Positions 54,801 through 62,954 of a stretch of DNA of 64,000 bases are shown one piece after another (within the stretch, counting starts at the first letter, position 1; every line of letters starts with the position of its first letter). The stretch covers positions 1 to 64,000 of the forward strand of contig NZ_JAOPFU010000012.1 of assembly GCF_025515275.1 (NCBI RefSeq), read 5' to 3'. The translations under genes and the position numbers were made by a program. Source of the stretch: Catenovulum sp. 2E275 (GTDB lineage: Bacteria; Pseudomonadota; Gammaproteobacteria; Enterobacterales; Alteromonadaceae). The notes beneath the pieces are model-generated. The model did not search any database, was not told the DNA's origin, and saw nothing but the letters and a program-made list of their open reading frames with translations.

Positions 54801-55075
54801 GCAAAAAACTTTTTTACCAAGTTGCAGGAAACGGCACACATGACAATGGTGCGCCTGATGGCTTAAAAGTGCATAGTTCTGGTGTAGTGTTTGCCACAGG
54901 CCCATATGGCGTTTGGCTATTTTCCCCAACCGGAGAAGTATTGGCAAAAATTAATATTCCATATTTTTGCGCTAATTTGGCATTTGATGACAAAGAGCAG
55001 TACTTGTATATCACTGCAAATGACAGGTTGTTACGAATTAAATTAGCTGGTGATCATATGATCGACAAAATGTAA
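51872..55075 (+). CDS. GH50 beta-agarase fused to SMP-30/gluconolactonase domain
   Basis: 1067 residues, lipoprotein signal LLAACGQ. GH50 part: CBM-like sandwich about 30-210 (WDWSHEQSFAFALDI), catalytic barrel about 250-750 with Glu504 (FIDNEKSWG) and Glu663 (IIGEFHNG), ending like the other copies (NIYPRRF). It then continues for about 300 residues as a six-bladed SMP-30/LRE-type lactonase: WVEGPLWI with its metal-ligand Glu, SNGLNL, LNSPNDVAVD, FFTDPPYG, FPNGIALSPD and GAPDGLKV carry the family's metal-binding residues. The lactonase would hydrolyse an aldonolactone in the periplasm or at the outer membrane. No frameshift or stop at the junction (about residue 755-770). It is last in the kdgK-eda unit, a strong link between lactone opening and acid catabolism. 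Confidence 0.88.
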   Translation: MQFINIKHLSLLGFAGLLAACGQTSNTYNSEKMLWDFEQAADFNNLVTENALIKSIVAGSNTAAKISFDSKQQHVSGFEFKSEHGWDWSHEQSFAFALDIQNPKNNSVHMYVTVKDKAGKTHNRSFVVPASSADTYFIELKGIDLDVETGIRSNPPSWQSDYVPIIWRHGTKNIDISQITSIKFNVRGVLEDKQLIIDNARLIYPKAVDNNYLTNLVDEFGQSTRVDFPNKVTSTAELIEIHNKEQTELSASGFTDRSKYNGWKHGPKLAATGYYRAEKFQGKWTLVDPEGHLFFSNGIANVRLANTSTITGYDFDHSKIVERKAGDLTPEDSLGLNPAPKAAWPSREVSSELRANMFSWLPEYGSELADNFGYRRSVHTGAIERGETFSFYRANLQRKYQTNDDAELMEKWRETTVKRMQSWGFTSFGNWIDAKYYDMQQYPYFANGWIIGDFKTVSSGNDYWSPLPDPFDPVFKQRTDITVKQIADEVKNSPWCVGVFIDNEKSWGMMGSVEGQYGIVLNTLTRPASDSPAKQVFVDELAKKYSSIEQLNLAWNTQISDWQTLAKGVEITKYSDVMLTDLSHLLFVYAEQYFKVVKQSVKHYMPNHMYMGARFADWGMTPEIRFAAAKHADVMSYNYYKEGINDDFWDFLAEIDKPSIIGEFHNGALDSGLLNPGLIHAESQADRGRKYQEYLYSVIDNPYLVGAHWFQYIDSPLTGRAYDGENYNVGFVSVTDIPYQPLVDAVKEVNKNIYPRRFSQALYQIHDQAALNYLDINQGYEQLAEGFKWVEGPLWIENSLEQSGYLLFSDIPNNQIIKYSPTEGVSTYLTDSGFSNGLNLTPQNQLVIMQSRSRQVAVMEAPLNNAKTNYKALATHYHGKRLNSPNDVAVDNKGNVFFTDPPYGLPKSMDDPAKELDFQGVFKLSPEGDLKLLDKSLTFPNGIALSPDNRTLYVAVSDPDAPAWYQYQLDEQGEVLSKKLFYQVAGNGTHDNGAPDGLKVHSSGVVFATGPYGVWLFSPTGEVLAKINIPYFCANLAFDDKEQYLYITANDRLLRIKLAGDHMIDKM

Positions 55076-55114
55076 ATCTGAATAAGTCCTAACTTGATCT
55101 GGCATTTGTTATTA

Positions 55115-55148
55115 GGGTACATTCGAATTTGATATTCGGATTGTACCC
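55115..55148 (+). terminator. Hairpin after GH50-lactonase gene
   Basis: GGGTACATTCGAAT folds against ATTCGGATTGTACCC with few mismatches. No T run follows, so termination is possible but not certain. Confidence 0.5.
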
Positions 55149-55671
55149 AGACTTTGTGGTAACTGACACAGGCGATTTTAGAAAATTTCGGATCGATTTT
55201 TGTGTAAGCCAGTATAAATTAAAGCTGATTTCTATGCCTACATTTTTCAAAGCAATTAGTTAGTAAATGCGTTGTTCCCACCCACATTTTTATCGTCCAA
55301 ATGGGGTGACGTAATGCAGCTAACCACATTAACTCAATATTACGTTTGCATTGTCCTCTTGATTTAATTGTTGATCCATTAATGCCGAGCTGATTTATGA
55401 AATATTTTCAGTTCAAGATATTGTTAAATAGAATAATTTTTCCTGATCGAGAAAGAATGATTTTCTAAAAATAAAGTTAAATCACCTATGGGATACTGAA
55501 AGCTAAGACCATTAGAGACAGTTTAGTGGCATACTAAAGCCAAAACATTTATCCAAACCGAATTAGATAATTGCCAAGATGATATTCCTATTTTAGTCTC
55601 GCACCATCTAACTTCTCCTATTCAGGTAGAGCCTGAAGACAAAAATTCAGATTACTTAGCAGCCTACGCTA
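55149..55671. other. Non-coding region with a gene fragment
   Basis: No intact gene. One plus-strand frame at about 55530-55670 reads KTFIQTELDNCQDDIPILVS and continues open to YLAAYA, where the IS5 element begins. It may be the remains of a gene cut by the insertion. The family was not recognised. Confidence 0.35.
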
Positions 55672-56554
55672 GGGTCTGTTGAGCTTCTGTGATTAGTTTT
55701 TGAGCGGCATGGTAAAGGGTTATAATTTGCTTCGCCAAAAGTAAAAGAACAACTCAATACCATGCCAAGAATAATGCTAATTGATAAGTGGTGGCAAAAG
55801 CTACTTAAAATAATGAAGAGTACAGGCCGCATTTATAACAAACCAGAACACAGAATGACGTTTGAAGGGATACTTTATAAGCTAAGAACTGGTATCCCGT
55901 GGCGAGATTTACCAACGGAATTGGGTAGTTGGAATACCATTTATAGGCGCTTCAATTTGTGGTCAAAGAAAGGGTTATTGAATATAATATTCAATGAGTT
56001 AGCCAAATTATCTGATTGCGAGTGGGTCTTTGCAGACAGTTCAATTATCAAAGCTCATCAACATAGTACAGGCGCAGTGACCGAAGAAAGTGAATGTATC
56101 GGAAAGAGCCGAGGTGGTAATTCTACAAAAATTCATCTAGCCGTGGATAGTGGCGGGCTTCCCATTTATTTTGAGCTATCAGAAGGCCAAAGAAATGACA
56201 TAGCTCGGGCGCAAAGTTTGGTTGACCATTTTAGGGAAGTCAACATTTTCGTAGGTTACAAAGGATACGACAGTGATGCTCTGAGAAAATATATTGAAGT
56301 CAAAGGGGGTATCTCAGTGATACCAAAACGTAATTATGGCAAGATATTGATAAAAATAGCGTTGATTGGTGTCTTTATAAATATTGACATTTAGTTGAAA
56401 ATGCGTTTGCTCGAATAAAACATTATCGTTCAATATCAATCAGATATGAAAAGTTGGTGAGAAATTATACCAGTATGGTATCACTGGAATTTTCGATGAT
56501 GTGGTTACCAATGCATTGCTGAGTGAAAAACATACAGCAAAGATCAACAGGCCC
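55672..56554 (+). mobile_element. IS5-family insertion sequence with TA target duplication
   Basis: Ends GGGTCTGTTGAGCT (55672) and, inverted, GGGCCTGTTGATCT (to 56554) form terminal repeats. TA flanks both ends (55670-55671 and 56555-56556) as target duplication, as in the IS427-like group of IS5. The transposase inside is broken, so the copy is defective. Confidence 0.75.
55762..56522 (+). pseudogene. IS5-family transposase, frameshifted
   Basis: Reads well from MPRIMLIDKWWQKLLKIMK through GIPWRDLPTELGSW, FADSSIIKAHQHSTGA (first catalytic Asp) and VGYKGYDSDALRKYI (second Asp). A single-base deletion near 56344 (aag[g]atatt) then shifts the frame. The original continuation (DIDKNSVDWCLYKY, then HLVENAFARIKHYRSI with the catalytic Glu, ending WLPMHC at 56522) is still visible in another frame but carries a TGA at 56385-56387 where CGA is expected. 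Two lesions, so inactive. Confidence 0.85.
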
Positions 56555-56556
56555 TA

Positions 56557-57009
56557 GCTATTAAAGCAGGCGATGACAAAGAGGAATAAACAAAAGCTAT
56601 AAGGTAAAAATTAAACAACGAGTTATCTACTAGTATAATAATATTGCTAAATATGCTGCAGTCAGGCAATGGGTTTAGTTTTATTTTAACATGTAGTTAA
56701 CAAGGAGGGGGTTTTAGGTAGTATTGAAAGACTACTGTTAATAATCAGTAAAAACCATAAAATATCATAACTCAGGAAGTTTTTATAAGCATAATGAGTG
56801 AAAATTTGACCTATTTTGTGAGGGTAAAACTTTATTATTAATATATCTGGATCATTATTAGGTACTATATGTTTTTCTTAGATTATGATTTATAAGGGAT
56901 TTTAAACTAACAAAGTTCAACATCTAATTATTACTAAACTAGATTTCTGATGGAACATGACGTTCTTACTCCCTAAATGTATTAAAAGTAATTTTTATAT
57001 ATTCAAAAT
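56557..57009. other. Non-coding stretch
   Basis: AT-rich with many stops in all frames; no gene, RNA or clear signal seen. Confidence 0.4.
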
Positions 57010-57132
57010 TTATCTAGCAGAAATTTTTGCAGGAGTGTAATAAAGTCTCATACTGTCCAATACAGTTTTCAGTCCCTATTTGAACACATACATCGTTTTT
57101 TTCTCGCCCAATCTAAACCTACAAATGCAGAA
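57010..57132 (-). pseudogene. IS110-family transposase fragment
   Basis: On the minus strand SAFVGLDWARKK (57132 downward) with the first Asp of the IS110 DEDD nuclease. After a one-base shift it continues DVCVQIGTENCIGQYE and then degenerates. Only the N-terminus remains. The stretch from 57133 to 57490 has no recognisable gene. Confidence 0.6.
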
Positions 57133-57496
57133 TAATGTCTAATAGCTTAACCATGATTTATCCTCGCTAAGTAAAAATTCGTGATGTATTCTTTAATCTG
57201 AGAAGTAAATATAGACGGCGTATTAAGCAAGCTCTGAGCATTTGCTATAGAGTAGAGGTACTTGCTGAATCGAACGAAAATCGGTGAAACTAGCACATGA
57301 GTTGTAAACAGCAAGAATATACCTGAACAGTTAATAGTATGGTTGATCAGGCTTGGAATACTATATTTGGCACAAACGCGACTAACCGCTAGTGTTAATT
57401 AACCGTGATGGCCGAATGGTTTATACAAAAAATTAGCTATATCCGAGTTTTCTAAAAGATCTACCAGCACGTTTCGAATAGCTTGCAGCGGTTTTA

Positions 57497-57523
57497 CGGG
57501 CAGTTTATTACAACAACTGCCCG
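57497..57523 (-). terminator. Hairpin after GH2 gene
   Basis: CGGGCAGTT and AACTGCCCG form a perfect 9-bp stem 20 bases beyond the GH2 stop on the minus strand. The T tract is weak (TAAAACC follows). Confidence 0.55.
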
Positions 57524-57543
57524 AATATACGTCAGATAACTAT

Positions 57544-60462
57544 TTATCTATTTGCTTGAAGTAATAGCCAAGCACCCGTTTGAGAAACCAATTCGATAGA
57601 AGCAAATTGACCCGGTTGTTGCTGAGCATCTAAAGTTGCTATTTGCAAATCGGTTGCTTGTACAAGCCTCTGATCTTCTAGGTTAATAAAGTTTGAATAG
57701 GCCAACCTTGTGTTTAATTCAAACCTTTTACCTTTCGCATCTTTAGCCGTTATGCGATAACCCGTTGCACCGCGAACTGGGGTTAGTTTCAACACGTAGC
57801 CTTTTGTCGTAGCAATTGCAGTAGCGTCGCTCGGTGGTAATAAACCTGCTGGGCTTTGGAGTACCACTTTGTGTTCTTCGCTCCAATCACTGTCTATTGT
57901 GCCGGTAATTAAACGTCTAAATTTAAAATAATGGTCTTTCCCTTGCTCAATAGCCGGTATGCGCGTTGCTCCTTTAGTTTGCACTAAATGTTTGTGGGTA
58001 TATTCGCCTGAACTTAAACCGTACTGAACTTCGAAAGCGAAATCGTTACGTGCAACAGAAAAACCAATATGAAATGCGTCTAACTTGCCTTCGGTTGCCC
58101 AAATTATCGGTGGCAATTCGTTTGGCGCAGTTTCTACTTTTAGCTGCTTTTTATTGGCCTGGCCACGACCTGCATCATTAAGTGCATATAGGTGTAATGT
58201 GTATTCGGTTTGTGGTTGTAAACCACTGACTTCGGCAAAATGATTGATGGTTGGTTTTCCCAGAATTTTTTCACCTTTAGGACCTATTGCAACCAATTGA
58301 TATTCATTCGCTAGTGCTGAGCGGTTATAGACAACTCGGATTGTATCCAAGGAAGTGAAATAAGCTTTAATTTCGCTACTAAGCGGCACTTGTTTATCGT
58401 GCGAGATCTGCTGTGCAACATACCCTGCTGAGTCAATTAAGCTAACTTGAAGTTTCGCGTAGTCTCCGAAATACGGCACTTCAAATACTGGGGCACTTTT
58501 TCCTGGCGATAAAGTAGCAATGGGCAGTTGGCCAATTTGCATAGTGTCACCTTTACGGTTGAGTGCTTGCCAAATAAGTCGATAGCCAGACATAGTGTAA
58601 GATGGGAAACTATTTAACGAGCGTGATGTAAGTTTGATTTTGAGGAATTTACCGCTGGTGTCTAGTTCAAATTTTTCTAATGGTGAATAGAAATTTTGTA
58701 ACTTGGCAAACGAGCGCTTTTTATTGCGATACGAGGTTAATACACCCCAAGCACGGTTCTGTGAAAAGTCAGTCGTCCACGATGGTTTTTCGTCGTACCA
58801 AGTACTACGGTAGTCGCTAAACGCAAAATGCGATGTGCCAATTAAGTATGGATATTTACGCAAAGGCCCCATCAAGGCTTCAACATCTAACACAGATTCA
58901 TTTGGGTCAACCCCATCTAGTGCTGTGCCAATTTCTGAGAAAAATATTGGTTTGTCAGGGTGGTATGAATCAACTACCTGCAAGCGTTCTTCATGTTTAC
59001 CATATTTATTAAACATGACAATTTCAGAAAACTTTGACGGATCATTTTTCTGGTAGTCAGCTGAATAAGAGATGTACACAGCTAGTCGAGTCGGATCTAA
59101 CGCTTTTGCATGGGCAATTGCGCTTTCCACATATTCAAGTACTTTGGGGTTTTTGTTTAAATCGCCAATTTCATTGCCAACACTACGTGCAATAACAGAT
59201 GGGTGATTGTAGTTGTCTGAAACCAATCGCTCTAACCATTGTTTTGGCAATGGATGGTCTGGGTCAACTAACGCATCTTTGCCCCATAAGGCAACTTCTT
59301 CAACCACTAAAAAGCCAACTTCATCTAGATAGTCTAAATATTCTTTTGGCAGTGCAGGGCCAGATAAACGGGCAAAATTAGCATTTAAAGATTTAAGTAA
59401 ATCTACGTCTTCTTTAATGCGTGAAAGTGGTAGGGCATTACCATCAAATCTATCTTCTGGCACCATATTGAGGCCGACTAACCGCACTTGCTCACCGTTT
59501 AAAAATAACTTACGGTCTTTTACTTCAACGGTGCGAATACCAAATCTATCTTTATGTTGATGGACTATTTGCTTGTTGATACGCAGCGTTGTTTCAATAT
59601 GGTAAAGGTTTGGGCTATTAAAGTGCCATAGCGCAACTTTGTTAGGCTCTAACGTATACGATGCCGTTAGTTTGTGCTGATTATTCTCAGTTATTGTAAC
59701 GCTTGGTATATCGTTATAAACAGCAACAACTTGGCCATTGCGTAATAATTTATGCTCAATGGTTGCGTTGATTTGTTTGTCATCTAAGTTAGCTAGAAAG
59801 GTTTCTAACTTTATGTTGGCGCTGCCGCTGGATAAATTGGGTTGAGCCGTTACATAGACTTTTTCAATATGCGTTTTAGGACGAATATCAAGGTATACTG
59901 GACGGCGAATGCCACCCCAATTCCATACTGCACCACGTCTAAATCGGTTGTTTACCTTTACAACTAAGGTATTGTTTTGCTCTGGTTTTAAGTGTTTGGA
60001 AATATCAAATTCAAAAGCCATAAAACCCAGTTTGTTGGCACCTAAATAAACACCGTTTAACCAAACTTCTGAATCGTTGTAAACACTGTCAAATACCAAA
60101 CGCACTTGCTGTGCTTGCCAATGTTTACTGCCTTTGAATTCGGTTCGATACCAAGCATCGCCCATGTAATTGGCGTATTGGTCGTATACGTCCCACACAC
60201 CAGGTACGGCTATTTGGTCCCAATTTTGTGTATTTGTACTGGTTTTCCACCATTGCTGTTTATTGCCATTTTTATAAGGATCAATTTGAAATTGCCATTG
60301 TCCTGCCAGAGATACTTTTTCTGAGTAATGGTTGTTTTTTAAATTGTTGTCTAAAGCATCGCTTGTTGGGTATACAGGTGCTGAAGTTAAGTTGCACGCA
60401 CTCAATAGCATTAAGCTTGCAACCGCTAAAATCAGTTTAGCTTTGAGTATTTTATTAAACAT
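57544..60462 (-). CDS. GH2 beta-galactosidase-like lipoprotein
   Basis: 972 residues. Lipoprotein signal LLSACNLTS. GH2 order: sugar-binding jelly roll (about 45-215, VYNDSEVWLNGVYLG), Ig-like domain (about 215-320), TIM barrel (about 325-620) with acid/base Glu431 (SVGNEIGD) and nucleophile Glu510 (FFSEIGT). It extends with about 350 residues of fibronectin-III-like domains (for example VSGLQPQTEYTLHLYALNDAG). Agarolytic GH2 beta-galactosidases remove galactose from the non-reducing end of agaro-oligosaccharides. Context (two bases after a GH50) makes this likely, but beta-glucuronidase- or mannosidase-like activity is possible from sequence alone. The start lies TT after the GH50 stop, so translation is coupled. 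Confidence 0.85.
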   Translation of the reverse strand: MFNKILKAKLILAVASLMLLSACNLTSAPVYPTSDALDNNLKNNHYSEKVSLAGQWQFQIDPYKNGNKQQWWKTSTNTQNWDQIAVPGVWDVYDQYANYMGDAWYRTEFKGSKHWQAQQVRLVFDSVYNDSEVWLNGVYLGANKLGFMAFEFDISKHLKPEQNNTLVVKVNNRFRRGAVWNWGGIRRPVYLDIRPKTHIEKVYVTAQPNLSSGSANIKLETFLANLDDKQINATIEHKLLRNGQVVAVYNDIPSVTITENNQHKLTASYTLEPNKVALWHFNSPNLYHIETTLRINKQIVHQHKDRFGIRTVEVKDRKLFLNGEQVRLVGLNMVPEDRFDGNALPLSRIKEDVDLLKSLNANFARLSGPALPKEYLDYLDEVGFLVVEEVALWGKDALVDPDHPLPKQWLERLVSDNYNHPSVIARSVGNEIGDLNKNPKVLEYVESAIAHAKALDPTRLAVYISYSADYQKNDPSKFSEIVMFNKYGKHEERLQVVDSYHPDKPIFFSEIGTALDGVDPNESVLDVEALMGPLRKYPYLIGTSHFAFSDYRSTWYDEKPSWTTDFSQNRAWGVLTSYRNKKRSFAKLQNFYSPLEKFELDTSGKFLKIKLTSRSLNSFPSYTMSGYRLIWQALNRKGDTMQIGQLPIATLSPGKSAPVFEVPYFGDYAKLQVSLIDSAGYVAQQISHDKQVPLSSEIKAYFTSLDTIRVVYNRSALANEYQLVAIGPKGEKILGKPTINHFAEVSGLQPQTEYTLHLYALNDAGRGQANKKQLKVETAPNELPPIIWATEGKLDAFHIGFSVARNDFAFEVQYGLSSGEYTHKHLVQTKGATRIPAIEQGKDHYFKFRRLITGTIDSDWSEEHKVVLQSPAGLLPPSDATAIATTKGYVLKLTPVRGATGYRITAKDAKGKRFELNTRLAYSNFINLEDQRLVQATDLQIATLDAQQQPGQFASIELVSQTGAWLLLQANR

Positions 60463-60464
60463 AA

Positions 60465-62744
60465 TTATTTAAACCGTCGCGTGTAGATTGTTTGATTGAC
60501 TTCTTTAGCTGCATCTACCAAAGGTTGATATGGAATATCCGCAACATTTACAAAACCGACGTTGTAGTTTTCGCCATCGTAGGCACGGCCTGTCAAAGGA
60601 GAGTCTATATATTGAAACCAGTGTGCGCCGACAAAGTAAGGGTTGTCGATTACGCTGTACATGTACTCTTGATATTTTTTGCCGCGGTCGGCTTGGTTGG
60701 TTGCATGAATCAGCCCTGGATTAAATAAACCTGAGTCCATTGAACCGTTGTGAAATTCACCAATAATGCTTGGCATGTCTAGCTCGGTTAATATATTCCA
60801 ATATGGTTGGTCGATTCCTTCTCTGTAGTAGTTGTAGCTCATTACATCAACCCATTTTGCTGCGGCTTTTCTAACTTCTGGTGTCATTGCCCAGTGGGCA
60901 AACCTTGGCCCCATGTACATATGGTTTGGCATATGTTGCTCAAGCAAATTGGCGACTATGCTGAAGTATTTGTTTGCGTAGTGGTATAAAAGCGCAGAAA
61001 AATCTTGCTGCATTGCGTCTGAAATAACATCAACTGTATAAGGTGCTTCAAGTTGTTGCCAAGAAGCGAAATTACTCTGCCAAGCGCTATTTAATTGACT
61101 GATGTTGGCATAACGCTGTTTTAGCTCAGTGACAAAACTTTGTTTAATTGGACTTTCTGATGCTTGTTTAGTCAGAGCGTTGATGACTATGCCGTATTGT
61201 GCGGTTGGTCCCCATTCTGATCCCCAGCTTTTTTCGTTGTCGATAAATACGCCTACACACCAAGGGTTATTTTGTACTTCATCCGCGATTTGTTTAACGG
61301 TGACTTCTGCTCTTTGCGCAAATACAGGATCAAATACGTCAGGCATTGCGCCCCAATAGTCATTGCCTGAGCTGACGGTTTTAAAGTCGCCAATTATCCA
61401 ACCATTGGCAAAATAGGGTAGGCGGTTGAGCTGGTAATAGCTTGGGTCTACCCAATTTCCAAAAGAGGTGAATCCCCATGAATGCATACGTTTAATTGTG
61501 GTATCTCGCCACTTTTCCATTAATAAGGCTTCGTCATTAGTTTGGTATTTACGCGCTAAATTAGCGCGATAAAAACTATAGGTTTCACCATGCTCAATTG
61601 CACCTGTGTGGACTTCACGACGGTAGCCAAAACTTGCTGCTTCTTCGCTTTGATAACTGGGTAACCAAGTAAACATATTTGCGCGGATATCGGAACTTAC
61701 ATGGCGAGAGACAATTGCGCTATCAGGCGCACGGTTTAAGCCAATGGAATCTTCAGGCGTATAGTCTTTTGGGTCTCTTTGTTTGATGAATTTTTTGTCA
61801 AAGTCATAACCAGTGATGGTGGAAGTATTGGCCATGCGGATATTGGCGATGCCATTTGAGAAAAACAAATAACCTTCTGGATCGACAATAGACCATTTGC
61901 CTTGGTATTTTTCAGTGCGATAAAAACCCGTCGCTTTTAGTTTGGGGCCGTCAGCCCAGCCATTAAATTTTGAGCGAGAAGGCAGTGGGTGGTCGACTAG
62001 AGTTTGTTGCTCTTGCTGACTAAAAGCTTGTAGCTCTGCTACCGAATGGACTTTGCGTTCAAATTCTTGTTTGGCGTTTTGGCCAAATTTATCCACTATG
62101 CCAGTTAAAAAGTTATCATCAAATTGTTTAGGCTCAACCAGTTTTATATTGTCAATTTCTAACGTTTTATTTTCGAGCACACCTGAGACTAAAAATTTTA
62201 TTTTACTGATAGCGCCAATGTCAGGCTGTTTAACACCACCGCGCCAAATAGTGTGCACATAATCATGTTGCCAACTTGGTGGATTATTGCGAATACCTGA
62301 GTTAACTTGCAAGCCCAAGCTTTTAAGTTCAATTAAATAATTGTTTTTACTATTTGCTGGTATCACTACATTACGCAGTTGAAAGGCGTTGTTTGCGTCA
62401 TAAGTGTAAATATAAACATGAGTTGAAGATGAGCTCGGGTTTTTAATATCAAGTGCGATAGCTGCATTTTGGTACTGGCTGAAGTCCCAAGGTTTGTCTG
62501 GCTGTATGGTAAAAGATGCATCGTGATGGTCTTTCGATGCGAGCTTAATAACTAATGATTGCCCATTTTCATTAGATTGCAATTTTGCTTGAGCATTTTC
62601 CAACAAAATTAATTTTTTGTCTGTGTCGTTTTCAAAATCTATCAATAACGAATCCGTGGCTTGTGTTGGTAATGAGTTGCTACATGCACTGCAGGCTAGG
62701 GTTAAAATAGTGAATGCTAATGGTTTTATTGAATTTAGCTTCAT
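60465..62744 (-). CDS. GH50 beta-agarase 4, lipoprotein
   Basis: 759 residues from ATG 62744 (ttttggagttttg upstream); the frame is open to 62834 but that part overlaps the operator. Lipoprotein signal LTLACSACSNS. CBM-like sandwich about 25-205 (WDFSQYQNAAIALDI), barrel about 245-755, Glu504 (FIDNEKSWG) and Glu663 (IIGEFHNG), ending AKEVNQTIYTRRFK. It is closest to the GH50 part of the fusion at 51872: both share SSGNDYW, RKYQTNDEA/DDAE and MSYNYY. This suggests a recent duplication with gain or loss of the lactonase domain. First gene of a GH50-GH2 operon. Confidence 0.92.
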   Translation of the reverse strand: MKLNSIKPLAFTILTLACSACSNSLPTQATDSLLIDFENDTDKKLILLENAQAKLQSNENGQSLVIKLASKDHHDASFTIQPDKPWDFSQYQNAAIALDIKNPSSSSTHVYIYTYDANNAFQLRNVVIPANSKNNYLIELKSLGLQVNSGIRNNPPSWQHDYVHTIWRGGVKQPDIGAISKIKFLVSGVLENKTLEIDNIKLVEPKQFDDNFLTGIVDKFGQNAKQEFERKVHSVAELQAFSQQEQQTLVDHPLPSRSKFNGWADGPKLKATGFYRTEKYQGKWSIVDPEGYLFFSNGIANIRMANTSTITGYDFDKKFIKQRDPKDYTPEDSIGLNRAPDSAIVSRHVSSDIRANMFTWLPSYQSEEAASFGYRREVHTGAIEHGETYSFYRANLARKYQTNDEALLMEKWRDTTIKRMHSWGFTSFGNWVDPSYYQLNRLPYFANGWIIGDFKTVSSGNDYWGAMPDVFDPVFAQRAEVTVKQIADEVQNNPWCVGVFIDNEKSWGSEWGPTAQYGIVINALTKQASESPIKQSFVTELKQRYANISQLNSAWQSNFASWQQLEAPYTVDVISDAMQQDFSALLYHYANKYFSIVANLLEQHMPNHMYMGPRFAHWAMTPEVRKAAAKWVDVMSYNYYREGIDQPYWNILTELDMPSIIGEFHNGSMDSGLFNPGLIHATNQADRGKKYQEYMYSVIDNPYFVGAHWFQYIDSPLTGRAYDGENYNVGFVNVADIPYQPLVDAAKEVNQTIYTRRFK

Positions 62745-62768
62745 CAAAACTCCAAAAATAGTATTATT

Positions 62769-62780
62769 AGTTGTTAACAT
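62769..62780. promoter_or_regulatory. Operator-like motif before GH50-GH2 operon
   Basis: AGTTGTTAACAT (TTGTTAACA core), 25 bases upstream of the GH50 ATG on the minus strand. Confidence 0.5.
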
Positions 62781-62954
62781 TATTGTTTTGTAAGTACATG
62801 GCTGACACATATTATTTTTAAAAATTTGTAACAAGGTAGCTATGCTGATTTATAGAGAGTTGTTGACTGGCTAAATGTAAGCAGGAATTGGCTCTAAACT
62901 TTAAAGCTCCTATGTTAATATAAGCGCAAAATAATATGCTTGAGGGTAACAACT

